Below are positions 30,508 to 42,235 of a stretch of 64,000 nt of DNA, in pieces. The position numbers and the translations under genes were made by a program. Every line of letters starts with the position of its first letter. Position 1 is the stretch's first letter. The DNA lies in assembly GCA_030141605.1 (NCBI GenBank), contig JAQGDQ010000005.1:1860180-1924179 (forward strand), in the 5' to 3' direction. The notes beneath the pieces were generated by a model that did not search any database, was not told the DNA's origin, and saw only the letters and a list, made by a program, of their open reading frames with translations. The DNA comes from Tubiluchus corallicola. Taxonomy: Eukaryota > Priapulida > Priapulimorpha > Priapulimorphida > Tubiluchidae.

Positions 30508-32205
30508 CGTGAAGCGCTACACGTGAAACCGTGAATCCTAGCCGCGCCTTCCTTACAAGAATTCGCCACGAAGTAGTTCGGCTTAATGTTAGGCCTAGAC
30601 TCACTGTGTTAAGACGGTTTACATTTTTCAGCCCGAGGGACTTAAAAAATGGGAGCCATTGGCTTCAGATCGGGAGATCAACGTCCAGCTAAACCCGCTA
30701 AACCGGGCTGTGGCGCATTACGCATAAATGTAAGTGGGAAGAAATAAGTGGAAGTCTAAAATGATTTATTACAGCAGCAGCTGAGGCGCCCTTGGGCTTA
30801 GATGAAAGGCTTTCACTGCGAGACCTTGCACCGATCATTATTGCCCCTAACATTAATTTGAGTGCTATACTTTGAACTTAATCAAAATGATAATAGGATT
30901 ACTGACAAAAACAATCATGTTTATGACACAGATGACAGTGCTTACATATAAAATAAGAAGGTTTTACTATTATGTTACATGTAATTAATATGTAAACCCA
31001 CATAGCGCATATATTGACAATGTTTTTTTTACGGCTGGGTGTCACTATTAGAAAATAATGGCGAGTGATTACAGGTCAGTACACTTCGTGCATGCTGATT
31101 GTAAAGCTTTTTAACAGTAACTGTTGTAGCTTGTGCAAATGATTGAATCAGCCCATGTTAGACATTAAGCCATTAATAGAAGCTCCAAGGCAGTTTCTCA
31201 AAGCCTTCGTATGGCTTCTATGAGAACATTAGTTTTCCTGTTCAAATCTGCTACGCGTGATTGCAAGAACAAAGCCATTTCCATACTTGATACTCATTTA
31301 CTGCGTGGGAGATGAATCAGGTAATACTAACAAATGCATTTGATGTTATACCGCTACCATTCTTCCTTTCAGGGTTTCGGAAAGAAGACGAAAAAAATCC
31401 ATGTTTATTATTCATTTTATTTATTTCGTCACATTGTACAATACAATACAATAAAACGAATACAACTATGCAGATATAAACAGCACATTTCCAATTACAA
31501 AGTGTTTATACAAGGTGTTTATTTGATAAAAAATTAAATTAAAACGCGATTTTTCATGACAAGAGCTAATTAGAAAAAAATTGGATAGGAAGATTGTGTT
31601 AGAGTTCATTAAAATTTCATTAAAATTTCGTTGCACGGAACTAAATTTCGTTGCCTTAGATGAAAGAAGCGGTAATAATCGACCCAGAGACTACCGCAAT
31701 ATATACACATTAGCTCAAAAATTGCGAAAATGCACTTGTTTTACCGTGTCTGTGCAAGTCCCTGAACAAAGTACTAACTCCTTTCATCGCCTTTGCACAC
31801 AGTATTTTTCTCACAGACTCTTACTTACTTGTACCTTCTTTCAAAACCCGAAATCTTTTTCTTAGAAATTTCCTTATCAAACGAATTGTTCAATAATGCA
31901 TGAAGCATGATTCGGGATGATACTCTGATGATTTCTTGACGTGTAACTTTCAAGTAACCACGAGCAACCGTAAAGGGGAGAGGTGTTATACGTAGATGGA
32001 AAATCCCACGACGGTGAAGTGTTATCACTTTTCAGTCATAAAGCGGTAATATTGCTTATATTGTTAACGGTATAATCTTTGTTGGTCTAGGAGTTGACCC
32101 AAATCGTTACTCACCTGGATGTTGTTCTTGGTGCTGTTTGTCTTCTTCTTGTTCTTGTTGAGGATGACCCTTGGAAAAAACCTATGGTTCCGTAAATTTG
32201 CAATG
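30508..32205. other. Intergenic, possible LINE tail on the minus strand near 31400-31455
   Basis: Read on the minus strand, 31455-31400 gives TTGTATTGTATTGTACAATG followed by an AATAAATAAAATGAATAATA stretch, which resembles a LINE 3' tail. The 94-codon frame at 31581-31865 starts with TTG and has no recognisable domain. No gene supported. Confidence 0.35.
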
Positions 32206-32209
32206 GGTT

Positions 32210-32920
32210 GTCAGAAAACTTATAGGAATATAACAGAATGAATTCCACATCGAATACCCGAGCCGGATTTTTTAGGCAACGATAACATTGTTTTCGAAAA
32301 ATGCTTAAGACTGTGTGAAACTATTGTCATATGATGAAGCTTTATAAGATTATTCTACAACTTATTCTTTATTAATGGCTGAGTCAGATTTTTCGACCGG
32401 CCATTTTGAAGTTAAAATGACAATAATAACATCGCCTTCAATAAAAGGTTGTATCAGTTGACGTCATATGAAACGCATCAGAATATAAAACTCACAAGTA
32501 AGCTCACATGGAAGAGTATGACCTCTTGACTTGTTCACAAGCTATGATGGGCTGTGATTATGCATAGAACATAATTATTAAGTGCACCTCTCGTTTTACA
32601 GCTTTGTTTTTGATGACAAGAAATCTTTGAAACGACAAATACATCTAATGACTACATAGGAATTCACGTAACGTTCACATAATATTATATTCTTATAAGG
32701 ATAATATTTTATCCTAGAATATACTAGAACAAAATTGAACTTCGACTGATGGAATAGGATTTTTTAATCTGCCATCTTGAATTCGAGATGGCAGCGATAA
32801 CGATAAAAATGGAAGCGATTCACAACAGACCACCGTGAAATTTTATAGGAGTACAATGGAGTGAATTCTGAATCGACTGACAGATCAGATTTTTGACTCG
32901 CAATCTTGAAAACTTGAACC
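32210..32920. repeat. Degenerate repeated block (about four copies)
   Basis: Related blocks occur near 32238, 32360, 32740 and 32862. The shared core is GAATTC..TCGACTGA, then GATTTTT, then GCCATCTTGAA, then (in three) a GATAAC/AATAAC block. Spacing is irregular and divergence high, so this may be an old satellite or fragments of one dispersed element. Confidence 0.35.
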
Positions 32921-33045
32921 TGCGAACGAATAAACACTTAAGTAAGAGAATAGATAGCATGGGCAGATAGACAGGTATGCAAGTAAATAGGTATTTGGTT
33001 CGCAGTCAGACTGCTTGGTAGGTATAAGTAGTAAGGCAATAATAC

Positions 33046-33360
33046 AGAAGTAGGTAGGTAGGTAGGTAGGTATAAATGGGAATGTAGGTAGGTAGCATAA
33101 GTAGAATGGTAGGTAAGTAAGTAGATAGGTAGGCAAGTAGGTAGATAGGTAAGTAGGTAGTTTGGTAGGCAGGTAAGAATGTAGGGAGGTAGGTAGGTAG
33201 GTAGGTAGTAGGTAGGTAGCTAGGTAGGTAGGTAGGTAGGTAGGTAGGTAGGTAGGTAGGTAAGTAGGTAGATTGGTTGGTTGGTTGGTTGGTAGGTAGG
33301 TAGGTAGGTATGTAGGTAGGTAGATAGATAGGTAGGTAAGTTTGTAGATTGGTAGGAACT
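33046..33360. repeat. (TAGG)n microsatellite, left part
   Basis: Dense but imperfect TAGG tetranucleotides with short TTGG and TAGA variants. The array resumes in decayed form to the right of the LINE (34936-34975), showing that the LINE inserted into it. Minus-strand frames here are Leu/Pro/Thr/Tyr repeat translations. Confidence 0.95.
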
Positions 33361-33371
33361 AGGTAGAAGCA
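33361..33371. repeat. Left target-site duplication of the LINE
   Basis: AGGTAGAAGCA is identical to 34925-34935, directly flanking the retrotransposon copy. Confidence 0.8.
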
Positions 33372-34924
33372 TAGCTGGTAAGATCCTGGCACGTGTCCTA
33401 CTTAATCGACTGTTGTTGCACCTGGAGAAAGACCTTCTCCCAGAGAGCCAGTGTGGCTTTAGAGCAGGCAGAGGAACGGTGGATATGATCTTTGCTGCAA
33501 GACAACTTCAAGAGAAGTGCCAAGAACAAAACGTCAGCCTCTTCACAACATTCATAGACCTCACCAAGGCTTTTGATACTGTCAGTAGGAATGGCCTGTG
33601 GAAGATCATGGAAAAATATGGATGCCCAAAGAAGTTTATTGATATTGTGCGGCAGTTTCATGAAGGCATGATGGTCAGAGTCCTAGACGACGGAGACATG
33701 TCTGAAGCCTTTGAAGTAACAAATGGTGTGAAACAGGGCTGTGTACTCGCTCCAACACTCTTCAGCATGATGTTCTCTGCCATGTTACATGATGCTTTTG
33801 ATGGCATTAAGATAGAATACAGAACAGATGGCAGACTCTTCTACTCCAGGCGCTTGCAAGCTATCACCAAGACCCATGTAACCACAGTCAAAGACTTTCT
33901 CTTTGCTGATGACTGCGCTCTCAGTGCCACCTCCCTAGAACAAATGCAAAGAGAGATGGACCACTTCGCATCAGCCTGCAAGAACTACGGCCTAACAATC
34001 TCTACAAACAAAACTGAAGTTCTGTACCAACCAGCCCCAGACGCCCCACAGGTTCAGCCAAAGATTTTAGTGAATGGTTAAGAACTTATTTCTGTTGACA
34101 ACTTCACATACCTAGGGAACACCCTTACCACAGCTGCCAACATTGATACAGAAATCAATAACAGAATTGCCAAGGCTAGCGCTTCATTTGGAAGACTCCG
34201 CTCCAATGTATGGGACAGGAGAGGCATCAGAACCACCACAAAATTGAAGGTGTATAGAGCTGTCGTCATCACCACTCTCCTCTATGCTAGTGAATCCTGG
34301 ACATTATATAGGAGACACGTAAAACAGCTTAACCACTTTCACATGGGCTGTCTGAGGAAAATCCTGCACATCAAGTGGCAGGACAATGTGCCAGACACAG
34401 AGGTACTTAAAAGAGCTGACCTCCCCAGCATCCATACACTCCTCCTCAAAACACAAGTTCGGTGGACAGGACATGTGGTTTGCATGCCAGACGACCGCAT
34501 ACCAAAGAAGATGCTCTATGGAGAACTTGTATCTGGAAAGATAAAGGTTGGATGACCAAAGAAACGCTTCAAAGACAGCCGCCTGAAGGCCTCACTCAAG
34601 GAGCTCAGCATGGATATCCGCTCAATGGGAACCCTTGCACAAGATCGCTCAGCATGGCGGAGTGCCATCACCACAGGGGCTAAGACTGCAGAGGCGAAAA
34701 GAATTGAGGAGGCAGAGGAGAAGCGCAGGAGACGCAAGGCATGTGATACTGCCCAACAATAGGTCCAAACACCCAGCCGCACCTGTGCCAAATGCCAAAG
34801 AAGTTTCCAGGCCAGAATTGGCCTAGTCAGTCACCTTCGAGCTCATCAAAGGAATGACAACCCCCAAACTGACCGTTTATCCCTGTCACTATGGTCATCT
34901 TCGATTCGAAGGACGAACATCATC
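33372..34924 (+). mobile_element. 5'-truncated non-LTR retrotransposon (LINE)
   Basis: The copy begins inside the reverse transcriptase domain and ends with a short CATCATC tail. An 11-bp direct repeat AGGTAGAAGCA flanks it, so both insertion ends are defined: about 1553 bp. It belongs to the family often annotated as craniofacial-development-protein-2-like endonuclease-reverse transcriptase, judged from the QCGFRAGRGTVDMIF, FIDLTKAFDTV, GVKQGCVLAP and FADDCAL motifs. The clade was not tested. The endonuclease and N-terminal RT are missing, so the copy is dead on arrival. Its target was a (TAGG)n microsatellite. Confidence 0.92.
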
Positions 34925-34927
34925 AGG
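33374..34927 (+). pseudogene. Reverse transcriptase ORF fragment of the LINE, with in-frame stops
   Basis: One reading frame runs through the element without frameshift but has stops at 34079-34081 (TAA), 34553-34555 (TGA) and 34760-34762 (TAG). The order is: RT palm with QCGFRAGRGT (about 33449), LTKAFDTV, GVKQGCVLAP and the catalytic FADD (33902-33913); then the thumb/connection region with LYRRHVKQLNHFHMGCLRKI and WTGHV; then a basic Glu/Arg-rich stretch; then a C2H2-like motif (C-x2-C-x12-H-x3-H) from 34784. The RT core upstream of the first stop is intact for over 200 codons, so the insertion is not very old. Non-functional because of truncation and stops. Confidence 0.9.
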
Positions 34928-34935
34928 TAGAAGCA
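34925..34935. repeat. Right target-site duplication of the LINE
   Basis: AGGTAGAAGCA is identical to 33361-33371. The flank then continues ACTAGGGTAAACTGGTAG, a decayed continuation of the TAGG array. Confidence 0.8.
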
Positions 34936-34975
34936 ACTAGGGTAAACTGGTAGATGAATGGTACGTAGGTAGTTT

Positions 34976-35410
34976 AAGTTGGCACCAGGTAAAAAACAGA
35001 TGGTTAGCGGGAAGTTGCTCTGTGGCCATTTGCAGACACTAATGAAAGCAGGCGATTAAGTGGAAAAGCAGGGAGGAAAAGGATGTTCAGAAGGACAGTT
35101 ATACAAACAAATGTTATTAACAAGTTATGTATTTTCTCATTGGAGTAAACAAGAATCGCACAGCCAAAGTCATAAAAAGGTGACTTTTGAATTGTGAACT
35201 ATTTATTTCACAGTGAATAATACATTTAGTCGCAATCATAATGTCACATTATAAGTGATACTCACTATGAAGAGTTGGAAGGAGCATTATGCTATTGGGT
35301 GCTCCTCCAAATAGAACAGCAATTAACATTACATTATAATTATCACATAAATGTAACGTACAAAGTTAAACAAAATAAGTTTTTTAGCAACTTAACATCA
35401 GGATGAGTTC
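34976..35410. other. Spacer between two LINE copies
   Basis: No gene or repeat recognised. It may include the 3' UTR of the minus-strand LINE relic to the right. Confidence 0.3.
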
Positions 35411-35413
35411 AAG

Positions 35414-36020
35414 TTATGAATTAATTATGCCGTTGTGGTAAGTATTGCTTTGATGTGTTTTAAATTGATAAAGGCTAAGACTTTTCATTTCACGAGGAAT
35501 TAATGACCATATTTCATTAGCTTTGATTGTGTTTTGATGTTTGTTTCATTATATTTGTTTTTGGAGGAGGCAGTACATTGTTTCCAACTGAATACCTTGC
35601 GTAGTGAACACATATTTTTGAAACTGACCTAAAGTATGACTGAAAAACCAACTGGCGAAAGAAGTGAATTACGATATTGATACATGAAACATTTCATATA
35701 TTTATTTCACTTTAAGAGTTTTAGAAGACAAGTAGATTATATTTGTAGGATGATCATATCTAACATGATATAATTTAGGAATTTTGTTTTGCCTTATTTG
35801 TAGACCGTCCATATTTCTTTTATATACACAACCCAAGACATAATACCATATATTAGATATGTTTAAACTAAGCTGAATTAAGATTTTCATCAAAGTTTTT
35901 CTATTAACAAACATTCGTAATTTATAGATGATTCCCAAAATTTCACTTAGTTTATGTTTTATTATGTTCATTTGATACTTCCAGTCTAGATGCTCATCAA
36001 GAAACTCATCAAGAGCACCA
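35414..36020 (-). pseudogene. Decayed LINE reverse transcriptase C-terminal region
   Basis: On the minus strand, FLDEHLDWKYQMN, LSEILGIIYKLRMFV and CVYKRNMDGLQIRQNKI match the usual post-catalytic RT pattern (LGV.LDE.L.W..HI, then KL...IG.LY.LR, then W.......L...Q.K..R). After a stop near 35702 the pattern continues in shifted frames: KCFMYQYRNSLL, then ANEIWSLIPREMKSLSLYQF, then a TAA at 35414-35416. Several frameshifts and stops show long decay. It is a jockey/CR1-like type, different from the LINE at 33372. Confidence 0.7.
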
Positions 36021-36109
36021 AGTATTGGAAGACACAAATTTCTCATAAAAACTGGCACTAAAAAACGTAGAAAAATAACGAAATTATAATCAAACGCTCT
36101 GAGTAACAT

Positions 36110-38075
36110 AACTTTTATATTGTTAGTAATTTGTTATTTGCATTGCGTAGAAAACAGTCACACACAGAAACTGCGTAACAGCTAAAGTCATTTGAAGTGA
36201 ATGTGGTTTCTCAGCCGCAGTTTATATGTGTTTAAATATTTTATTTTTCATCATAACCGGACTTATTATTAACGGAATAAAAGACGCCAGAACTGTGATG
36301 AAAATCCTGTAGAGTAAAGAGGCAAAATAAAGCGGCAGGTATATTTTTATCACATAAAGCTTCCTGCTCATCATACACACATCCAGTATATGGTACACAG
36401 GTGAACAATAATTTACACCAACAAACGGAAAGAGCCATTAAAGTAAGTATGCATTGGAGGCAGGTTCAGTATGATAATAATAATGGATTCGATGATTTAT
36501 GACATAATATAAATGCACGCAGGGCTTTCATTAATTGCTACAAGTAACACACGGGACAACATCACGGGAAAAAAATTGTGAATGGTCTACAGAAGGCGTT
36601 ACCCTAAAAATAGTCCGTCTCAGAATTGCCCAAAATGTGTTTATTGGTCACCTGTTTATTTTTTCTAGATTATTTTTATTCCTACTGTAAGCCTTTTCTA
36701 CACGGTGTTCTACTCTCGACATTGCCATACAAAATTCTAGTATGAGTGGTTACGGATAAACGAGGCAGTAGCTGGGCAGGGGCATTTTGTGAAGTCAGTT
36801 CAAGCCACACCCAACAGCTACGTTAACTTATATAGATTTTATGTTCACATAAAGCGTTATCTAGTTCCATGATTCCAACATTACGCAACTTACTTAGAAT
36901 AGCGCCATGTACATGATGGCTTTGGTTACTGAAATGGTACACCGCATCACTCTTTGTCGAAAATGCGAAAATGCATCCCCCTTCCATTAAAATGTAGATA
37001 AAAATATGCTAACGCCTGTATATTTCTGGAATTTTGTCAGCTTAAACCGTTATAGTTTATGCAATGAATAACCGTTGTGTACTATCTTACCTGAGATCAA
37101 AATATCAAAAGTCTATTCGTGTACAAATGGGGTGCTTATTTTAGCTCAGGTATGACAGGTAATCCATACAAGTGGGCCTTAGAAACTGTACGATTGCTTT
37201 CCTTTTTATGAGCATCTAATTCTAATCTACCATAGATGATTCGTATAGTAACCACAGTATTTGTTCCTAAATACAAGTTTTGGGTAGTTTTCTACGAGAA
37301 GCTATCCATAGCTTGATAACTAGAACATGCAACAAACATTTAACGGCGTTTAACACAAGTGTTATTATGCAGTTGCTAGGGTAAACAAACGGCACATCGT
37401 TACTATAGTAACTGCTATACTGTACATACTATTCTTCCATTGTTTTTTGCAAAGCTATCTCAGCATCCCGAATGTCAAAATTATCCTCCTATACACTATG
37501 TTAACACACGCGTGAAATTACATGTGTGCATTTGATGTCGTTGGTAGCACACTGATAGTCATCAGCACTCCTTGGAGGACTAGCATGTTAGGAACTCCAG
37601 TACTGCATCTGGAGCAGAGGTCCTTTCATTCAGTCGATTTTAGCAGGTCATTTTTTTGCAAATTTCTCAAAGGTCTGTGCCTCTACATTACAAAAAGCAT
37701 TGGTGGACTTTTATTAGAATGGGGCAGTTTTTTGTTAGAAATTTAACCATTTTAGTGCTAAAAATTTTTAGCACATAGATGAGAACAATGCCTGCCAGCA
37801 TTGCAGAAAGCAAAGAAAAAAGTGGAAGAATTTTACGTACATAGTATATTATGCATCTATGAATGCGTCTATGAAAATGCATTCTTGTTACTATGGGATA
37901 CCTTTGCAAAAGAGCCTAGAATAGGCAAATCGGCATCGCGCACAAAACCCCGCCTCTGTCGCTTTGTCTCACAAACTCTTGGTTGCTGCAATAGTATAGC
38001 CGCTATAGTATAAACAACTACAAATAAACGTGTTACAAACTTACAAGTGAACATTTCAAACGGTAGTTATTATTT
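36110..38075. other. Intergenic, no supported gene
   Basis: Short frames at 36241-36438 and on both strands at 37522-38054 lack domains and splice context. The upstream part of the LINE relic was not recognised here. Confidence 0.35.
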
Positions 38076-38079
38076 CAGT

Positions 38080-38290
38080 AGTGGCACAGGAATTTGCACA
38101 CAAGGTAATTTTGACACATAAAACATTTGGACACAAGTTATTAAGACACGTAAACTGTTTAGTCACTATGGGTTTTTGACACGTAAGACACACTGACACT
38201 AGATGTTTTTCAAACAGGATATTTAGACGTGTAGACCACTTGGATACATTAACTGTTTAGACACCAAAGGTGTCACTTGGAGTCAATCGG
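38080..38290. repeat. Degenerate minisatellite, left arm of an inverted pair
   Basis: Units of about 16-20 bp resemble CATTTGGACACAAGTTATT: GACACATAAAACATTTGGAC, ACACAAGTTATTAAGACACG, then more decayed copies ending CACCAAAGGTGTCACTTGG. The reverse complement of the same unit makes the array at 39212-39390. Confidence 0.6.
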
Positions 38291-39211
38291 GAGATCGTAC
38301 AATTTAGCAACATTGGTTATTTAGTTTACCCGGTTCTTGGAGATGGGTGAAATCCAATGGCTTTGTTGCAAAATTCAACGAATTTCTGATATCCAAAAAA
38401 CCGTAGATCAAACAAATTATATATTATCTATTTTGAATTTTTTTCTCCCTGCTTCGAATCCAACTCACCCATCAGTAACTGCGGTCTGCAGGTTAAAAAG
38501 TACGTAAATGTTAGAGGATTTTCAAAGTATGCGCATATCCAAATACAGTGACGGTAGCTGCGGCGATTGCGACATCTGCGACAGGTTTGATTGACACGGC
38601 ACTGCGATTGCGACGGATACGACGAGATTTCTTGCTGTAATTTTTCCCTCTGAATTGAAAACCTGTGCAATTAATTGTGTTAATAATGCAACATAGATTA
38701 AGTTGTATAGGTATTAATTAAGACTAAATGATGAACATTGGCCCGAGAAGATTTTCTTGAAACCTTTTCTTTACCAGCTAGTAAAATGGACAATAAAAAA
38801 CTTTCTAGTTTGTACAGTACATCTGTCATGCGACAAAGAATTTTCCAAGACAGAATCGTAGTTACCGCAGATAAAGAAGAAATTTCGGGGTCCTCGACAC
38901 AGTTATACGACAACGATATAAGAAGTTTTTGGGTTGGGTAATTTGGGTTATACTGGTGGAGTGTGGGTCAAACTTGGAGTGTATTAATTACTTGGTCAAT
39001 CGGCGCATATTTAGATTTTTACAGTTTTTTAATATCCGCGTATAACAGCTCATGACGGAAGCCAAACGAATTATTACTCATTAGGAATAGATCAGATAAC
39101 AACAATTAGTATTATAAGTTAGACAGGCACGATATGACGGTAGCTATTTTTTTCACGGGCATTCAGTATACATAATGTGTGAGAATTGCAATGCGTGTCA
39201 ATGCAGAAATA
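38291..39211. other. Spacer between inverted minisatellite arms
   Basis: Two 67-80 codon frames occur (minus 38428-38670, plus 38738-38941). Neither shows a known transposase or other domain. If the arms belong to one foldback element, this is its central segment. Confidence 0.3.
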
Positions 39212-39390
39212 GCCTTGTGTTCAAATTACCTGTGTCCAAATAACCAATGTTTCCAAAATAACTTGTATCCAAATGTATGCAGATGCTTTGCATCCAAGTG
39301 ACCTATCTGACCAAACCACCTTGTGTCCAAATGACTTATGTGTCTAAATTGCCTTATATCCAAATGACCACCATTGATCATTGGCGCCAA
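39212..39390. repeat. Degenerate minisatellite, right arm of an inverted pair
   Basis: Units such as TTGTGTCCAAATGACTTATG and AATAACTTGTATCCAAATG are the reverse complement of the units at 38080-38290. The minus-strand 66-codon frame over it is a translation of the repeat. Confidence 0.6.
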
Positions 39391-39395
39391 TTGAC

Positions 39396-41325
39396 TTAAA
39401 AATACACCAGCAATAATGCAGGTCAAAGGAGATGCTTTTGCCGATTTTGATTCGATTTCATGTATTCGGTTTCGCGGTAGCCGATAACGAAACCTCAGTT
39501 AAATCGCCCACTAAATGACTTTGACCTTATGAATAAAAAAATCTATTCTGGTATGTGAGAAGACCTGGGTTTTGGTCAGGTTTCAATTATTAATGTTTTT
39601 TACGTTCCCGAAACTCACCATTTAGCGTATATGTTACGAACTTAAGACACCATTTCTGTCAAATTCGTTCAGAGAAAATAACGTAACATTTTGTGACAAC
39701 GACCTTTCACCTTTGACCTCAGATATACAAGTGTTGACAAGTCTGTATATAGCAAACTCCATCCGCCAAGCCTGACTGTAATTCGTTCATAATATTATTC
39801 ATTTCAAAATGACTTTCTTAAAACACAATGTTTCCCAGCCATACTGTACTCAGTCATACAGTATAGGCAAGTTACGGCTAATAAGTGAGGTATTATGCTT
39901 TATGTAAATAATTCATATGTGTTAATTTAGCAAGCTCGCCGAATTGCAATGCATCATAATTCTCTGATGTGCTGCTCATATAACAGTTATCCATATTCGT
40001 GCAAATATTTCACTGGTTAAATATTTTGCTTCTGTGTATGTTGTAATAGAGTATAGTAGCACAGCTTGTGTTATTTCGACTGGGTAGTCTAAAAACAGAA
40101 AATTTTAAATTATGGGATTTGGGAATCCTATTTAAATTTCCTTGTGATCTTCGTTGACTTGACAAATAAATTGAATGTAGGTGATGTTTCAACCTGTTGT
40201 TCTAAAATGTCGTTTTAAAGAGCTTAGTATTTCTTCCATTACGTCTGAATCTCATTAAAGATGTTGATATCATTCATCATAAACAAGTTTTACAAACATT
40301 TCTGCTGTGTTCAGTGAATGAAGATGAAAATCTAGCTCATTTGCCCCTCAAACTACGTAAGAAACTTTATCCGGTCCAAAGCGATTTCTCAGTTGACTTT
40401 TTAATTGGATCAATCAGCATCCGAACAGTACAAGAAATGAAGTATTCGACTCACACTTTGAACACGTAAGTTCAGAAATTTTTTTAATGAGTGTTCCACC
40501 TTTCTTGTCAACTTTAAGAAGGAATGGCGTAGATGGAACCAGAATACTAACATTTACCTGAACATTTGGATAATGCTTTTCGGCCACTGCACTTTATCTA
40601 ATGATGAAAGTGCTAAAATTTTATTATTTTCACTCATCGCTTGGTACTGTGTATATAGCGTTATTAAAAAAGTGCGTAAACGAAAAATGTATACGAATAA
40701 GGTATAGATAAGCAAGCTAACTGTAATAAATGCACGAGCAATCTCCTGTATTAAGCATCGCCTGGATGAAGGATTTATATTGTATTACTATGGTAACGAG
40801 TAACGTGGACTAAAGCATGCATTTGCCGAAAAGTTGTAACAATAAGAAGTTAAAACAAAGTGGTTTAATCTTTTACTTTATTACATCACGCTAACTAAGA
40901 GTTTATGCAAATACAAGCTAACGTAGTTGCTAACATGAAACATTAGCAATATACAAAAATCCGTTTAAATTCAGCACGGACAAATTAATGATAATGAACG
41001 TGCGGACCTAATTATTTTAGTCTCTAGTGTATGATTACATAGAGATTAATATTCATTATCCTAGGTTTACACTAAAATGTGGATGTGAGTATAACCGAAA
41101 TGAAATAATTTATGATGAAAGCATAGCTTACAAGTAAAAAATAGATTGGTGCACAGAACATAAACGGCGAAAACGGCTGAGGCGAAAAGTGCCAAACTGT
41201 AAAGCTGGCAATACCGGGCTAGATTAATAATTGTCGTGTAACCGTTTATTAGTAGTTTTGATTTTTTTTTGAAAATATATTTGGAAATTGGTCAAATTGC
41301 ATAGTGTTCACGAATATTTCATTTT
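39396..41325. other. Intergenic, no supported gene
   Basis: AT-rich sequence without splice-supported frames; no repeat family recognised. Confidence 0.4.
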
Positions 41326-41611
41326 ACTCGCGAGAGTAACGACTAACGTGGAGAAATCTTCTAGTGCGCTAACATGCCACATGGAAAGTGCATAAAGGGC
41401 TTACCCGGCATATATGAGGCTTACATCACACGCACTCTCATCACTGCACTACTGTCACTCGTCAAACCTGCCATACCGCCAAACATGCCAAATCCGCCAG
41501 ACCCGTCAAATCTGCCATACCGCTAAACTGTCAAAGCCACTTCTCTAATTAACATACTGACGAACTAATTAACTAACTGACTAACTAACTAGCTTAGATA
41601 ACAAACTAACT

Positions 41612-41776
41612 AAGACAAGACAAGACAAGACAAGACAAGACAAGACAAGACAAGACAAGACAAGACAAGACAAGACAAGACAAGACAAGACAAGACAAGA
41701 CAAGACAAGACAAGACAAGACTAGACAAGACAAGACAAGACAAGACAAGACAAGACAAGACAAGACAAGATAAGAC
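41612..41776. repeat. (CAAGA)n pentanucleotide microsatellite
   Basis: About 33 units with one substitution near 41722. It forms the middle of the foldback element. The minus-strand frame (LVLSC)n is an artefact. Confidence 0.97.
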
Positions 41777-41878
41777 ACGCCCTGCTTCTAGCTCGCCTTG
41801 GGGAATTCTTGCCGTGCTTCTTTCCCAGGGAGAACACGAACCAGGTGCCCTGCTTCTAATTCGCCTGGGGGAATGCCC
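41777..41878. repeat. Direct duplication of a 29-bp segment
   Basis: GCCCTGCTTCTAGCTCGCCT (41778 on) recurs as GCCCTGCTTCTAATTCGCCT (41849 on), with GGGGAAT following both. It lies between the pentanucleotide array and the right arm of the foldback element. Confidence 0.8.
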
Positions 41879-42235
41879 TAACTGACTGTCTGACTCACTG
41901 ACTGATTAAATAACTATGTAACTAGGCATGATTCAGTTAGTTGGTTTGTTAGATAGTTAGTAAGCTAGTTAGTTGGTTAGCTAGTTAAGCTAGTAAGTTA
42001 GTCAGTTTGGCGAGTTTGGCGGCTTTGGCATTATGGCATGTTTGGGTGTTTGGCATGCTTAGCGGTTGGCATGTTTGGCAGGTTTGACAGATGTGGTGGT
42101 GGTGCAGTGATGAAAGGGCGCGCGAAGCATTTAGATGAAGGCCTTGTGAGGCTCCTGTAAGTCCTTTGTGGGTCTTACACGTGACATTTAGCGCGTTAGA
42201 CGTTTTTCAACATTTTGTGATGCTCTTACATGGAA

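Larger units (their letters stand above)
41330..42235. mobile_element. Foldback-type element with long imperfect inverted arms and (CAAGA)n centre
   Basis: Left arm order: a GCGCTAACATG..CATAAAGGGCTTAC block, CATCACTGCAC, a CCGCCAAACATGCCAAATCC array, then CTAACTAACTGA repeats. After the central pentanucleotide array, the right arm shows the same blocks in reverse order and complement: TTAGTTAGTTGG repeats, GGCGGCTTTGGCA..GGCATGTTTGGGTG, GTGCAGTGATG, then GTAAGTCCTTTGTG..CATTTAGCGCG. Arms of about 300-400 bp made partly of short repeats around a loop are the layout of Foldback/TU-type elements. No transposase frame and no clear target duplication were found. Confidence 0.6.

Noticed and set aside
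33006-33392. Pro/Thr/Tyr/Leu-rich minus-strand frames
   Set aside because: Translation of the TAGG tetranucleotide array.
33372-34924. Active retrotransposon
   Set aside because: The 5' half is missing and the RT frame has three stops.
38428-38941. Possible transposase fragments between the inverted minisatellite arms
   Set aside because: Two short frames with no catalytic motif or similarity that I recognise.
41581-41778. (LVLSC)n minus-strand frame, and the array as a possible CRISPR
   Set aside because: A pure pentanucleotide repeat without spacers, in animal DNA.
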